NCBI GenBank assembly: GCA_905221605.1
Contig: CAJNDS010000472.1
Span: forward strand, 62,001-126,000
Length of the DNA stretch: 64,000 nt
Direction of reading: 5' to 3'
Source of the DNA: Symbiodinium natans
Taxonomy: Eukaryota; Sar; Dinophyceae; Suessiales; Symbiodiniaceae
The notes beneath the pieces were generated by a model. That model searched no databases. It was not told the origin of the DNA and saw only the letters and a program-made list of their open reading frames with translations. This document shows positions 62,098 through 64,000 of the stretch, piece after piece. A program made the translations under genes and the position numbers. The first letter of the stretch is position 1; each line of letters begins with the position of its first letter.

Positions 62098-62208
62098 ACT
62101 CTGATGCGTCCTATGTTTCTCGTCGTTTGTCGGTCCTGAATGTGCGCGATGCCACGTTTTTCAGCGATTTTTCCAACGGGCAGCCCGCAAAAGTTGGAAA
62201 AAAGGCTC
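62098..62208 (+). repeat. Dispersed direct repeat, copy 2
   Basis: Similar to 60829-60946, with small deletions. Confidence 0.88.
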
Positions 62209-62451
62209 TGGAAGGTCCTGATGAGGTTTTGGAGCCCTTGAAGGGGATTGTGAGGCCTTGTTTGAGTATTTGAAAGACTGGTAAACCGTATAACCCTTGA
62301 GAAAGCGCGTGAGCAGACCTGTACACAAGTACTACACTCAAAAAAGCGGGAAAACAGCGTGTAGTACCTTGATTCCAAGTAGAAACATGACATGAACCTT
62401 AAAGTTTTGAAAAAACTGTGCATTCATGTAATACACTGTGGTTTTTCCCCA

Positions 62452-62580
62452 GCGCGGAGCGTGTAGTACCAGTTTTGATGAAATTACACCCGAGGCGAAA
62501 TCCAGCTTTTCCCACAGTGCGGAGCGTGTAGTACTAGTTTTCATGAAATTAGACTGCGGAAATCCAGCTTTTCCTACAGC
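62452..62580 (+). repeat. Tandem duplication, about 68-bp unit
   Basis: Two units sharing GCGGAGCGTGTAGTAC-AGTTTT-ATGAAATTA and AAATCCAGCTTTTCC. Confidence 0.88.
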
Positions 62581-62689
62581 AGACTCTGGGGCCTTCAAGC
62601 CTTTGTGTTTACAAGGGGAAATGGACTGTGTGTGAATGCAGGAAAATGCCCAAGTAATTGAAGACTGGAAGCCATGCGGGCTGGGGGAG

Positions 62690-62815
62690 AGCTTGCTGCA
62701 TCAGGCTGCTGCAGGCCTGCAGGCTTGCTGCAGAGTCCGCATGCTTGCTGCAGGTCTGCAGGGTCTGCAGGTTGCTGCAGTGTTACATGCAGGGTCTGCA
62801 GAATGCAGTAAGCAG
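62690..62815. repeat. CTGCAG-rich cluster
   Basis: Repeated CTGCAGG/GCTGCAG words; many overlapping palindromic CTGCAG sites within 125 bp. Confidence 0.85.
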
Positions 62816-63110
62816 CGCAGCCCGACCAGAGCTACCTTGAAATCGCAAGGACTTGGAGCCTGAAGAGCCTGGAAAAGGATGCTTGTCTGTGCCCCCGAGC
62901 CCCCAATGGCAATGTTGGATGCCGAAGGTCGGTCTGACATGACCAACGTGTTGCAACATTGCCATTGGGGAAAGGGGATTTTCGACAACACTTATTGATG
63001 TGGGACAAGGTAGGCCCTTTGCTGGGGGTTTGGAGAATGTGCCTCAAGTGAAGCCAAATCCGACCCCAGAAAGACACAAGAAGCGTAGGACACGTTTGAG
63101 TGCCCCCGCA
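62816..63110. other. Non-coding stretch
   Basis: Contains an inverted pair of CCCCCAATGGCAATGTTG-like blocks (62898 and 62955). No gene. Confidence 0.45.
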
Positions 63111-64000
63111 GTTGCAATTCAGCTTGTCATGTGCAATACTTGTTCCGTTATAACGCTATTGCCAACAGTCTTAAGCGACCGCTGACAATCTTTGCGCCCG
63201 ACCCAAACATGTGGTGCATGCTTTGCGTGTCTCCGCAAAATTGAAAGCACACTTGCCACGTTTCACGGCCCATTCTGGGGTCCTATTTTTGGGCCCCAAA
63301 GCGAAGCCCGAAATGGGATCTTCTCTAAGAGTTTCGAATCAGGCAGACCCAGTTTTGGGACCCAATTTCTGGCCTCAAAATGAAGGCCAAAAACTGTGCG
63401 ATTTCTGATGAGAAGACACACTTTTGAAGCTCGCCGAAATTTTGCCCGACGTGAGGACCGCTCCCGACATAAGACAATAAAAATGCACCGCTGCGTGGCA
63501 AGCGGTCGGTGGTGGGCCTTTACTTATTCATATAGGCGCCATTCAGGTTGCCACTGGGGGGACTGTTGCAATTCAGCTTGTCATGTGCAATACTTGTTCC
63601 GTTATAACGCTATTGCCAACAGTCTTAAGCGACCGCTGACAATCTTTGCGCCCGACCCAAACATGTGGTGCATGCTTTGCGTGTCTCCGCAAAATTGAAA
63701 GCACACTTGCCACGTTTCACGGCCCATTCTGGGGTCCTATTTTTGGGCCCCAAAGCGAAGCCCGAAATGGGATCTTCTCTAAGAGTTTCGAATCAGGCAG
63801 ACCCAGTTTTGGGACCCAATTTCTGGCCTCAAAATGAAGGCCAAAAACTGTGCGATTTCTGATGAGAAGACACACTTTTGAAGCTCGCCGAAATTTTGCC
63901 CGACGTGAGGACCGCTCCCGACATAAGACAATAAAAATGCACCGCTGCGTGGCAAGCGGTCGGTGGTGGGCCTTTACTTATTCATATAGGCGCCATTCAG
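63111..64000 (+). repeat. 454-bp tandem repeat, two near-identical copies, running off the window
   Basis: Copy 1 is 63111-63564; copy 2 is 63565-64000 and is cut by the window edge. By eye the copies are identical. Each carries a short 63-codon frame that is part of the repeat and not evidence of a gene. Confidence 0.97.

Noticed and set aside
63192..63862. Identical 63-65-codon frames in each copy of the terminal repeat
   Set aside because: They are part of the 454-bp repeat, lack known domains, and overlap in two frames.

Overview
The window looks like nuclear DNA of a dinoflagellate, most likely a Symbiodiniaceae-like (suessialean) species. The evidence is: introns with GC and GA donors as well as GT; interstitial telomere-type CCCTAAA/TTTAGGG arrays; a degenerate copy of the trans-spliced leader; very long simple repeats; and large retroelements that carry methyltransferase-like domains. 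The species assignment is inference. Nearly all supported genes lie on the minus strand.

Layout. (1) 1-12.1 kb is a GC-rich Ty3-like retroelement on the minus strand. It encodes a Gag-like protein, CCCH fingers, a retropepsin-like domain, an RT thumb, a truncated RNase H, a DD35E integrase, a methyltransferase-like domain, then RT fingers/palm with YVDD, and finally a Tpt1/KptA-like RNA 2'-phosphotransferase domain. The RT palm lies after the integrase, so RT is split and permuted. A spliced-leader-like relic lies upstream of it. (2) 13.4-14.2 kb holds a small ankyrin/Cys-His protein with an acylation-type N-terminus. (3) 17.2-22.7 kb is an MCM5 replicative-helicase gene cut into at least 24 tiny exons; one intron holds a 219-bp GAA/TTC tract. 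(4) 26.3-27.2 kb is an (ACGC)n tract of about 865 bp. (5) 34.0-35.3 kb is a five-exon 2-oxoglutarate/Fe(II) dioxygenase gene. (6) 39.5-46.2 kb is a complete tyrosine-recombinase retrotransposon with split direct repeats (PAT/Ngaro-type A1-ORFs-B1-A2-B2). It encodes Gag, a C5-methyltransferase-like domain behind an in-frame UGA, RT-RNase H and a tyrosine recombinase, and it is inserted in a CATA microsatellite. (7) 47-53.5 kb holds unrecognised minus-strand genes. (8) 53.7-64 kb is a repeat field: tandem repeats, telomere-type arrays in both orientations, poly-A/GCACCCGC minisatellites, a degenerate AGAGGTTTTC repeat, and a 454-bp tandem repeat running off the window.

The host genes (MCM5, dioxygenase, ankyrin protein) show no shared pathway; they are islands between transposons and satellites. 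The most novel material is the permuted RT with a terminal Tpt1-like domain, and the YR retroelement with a gag-UGA-methyltransferase arrangement. Exon boundaries were read by eye from protein family similarity and splice phase; no alignment software was used.
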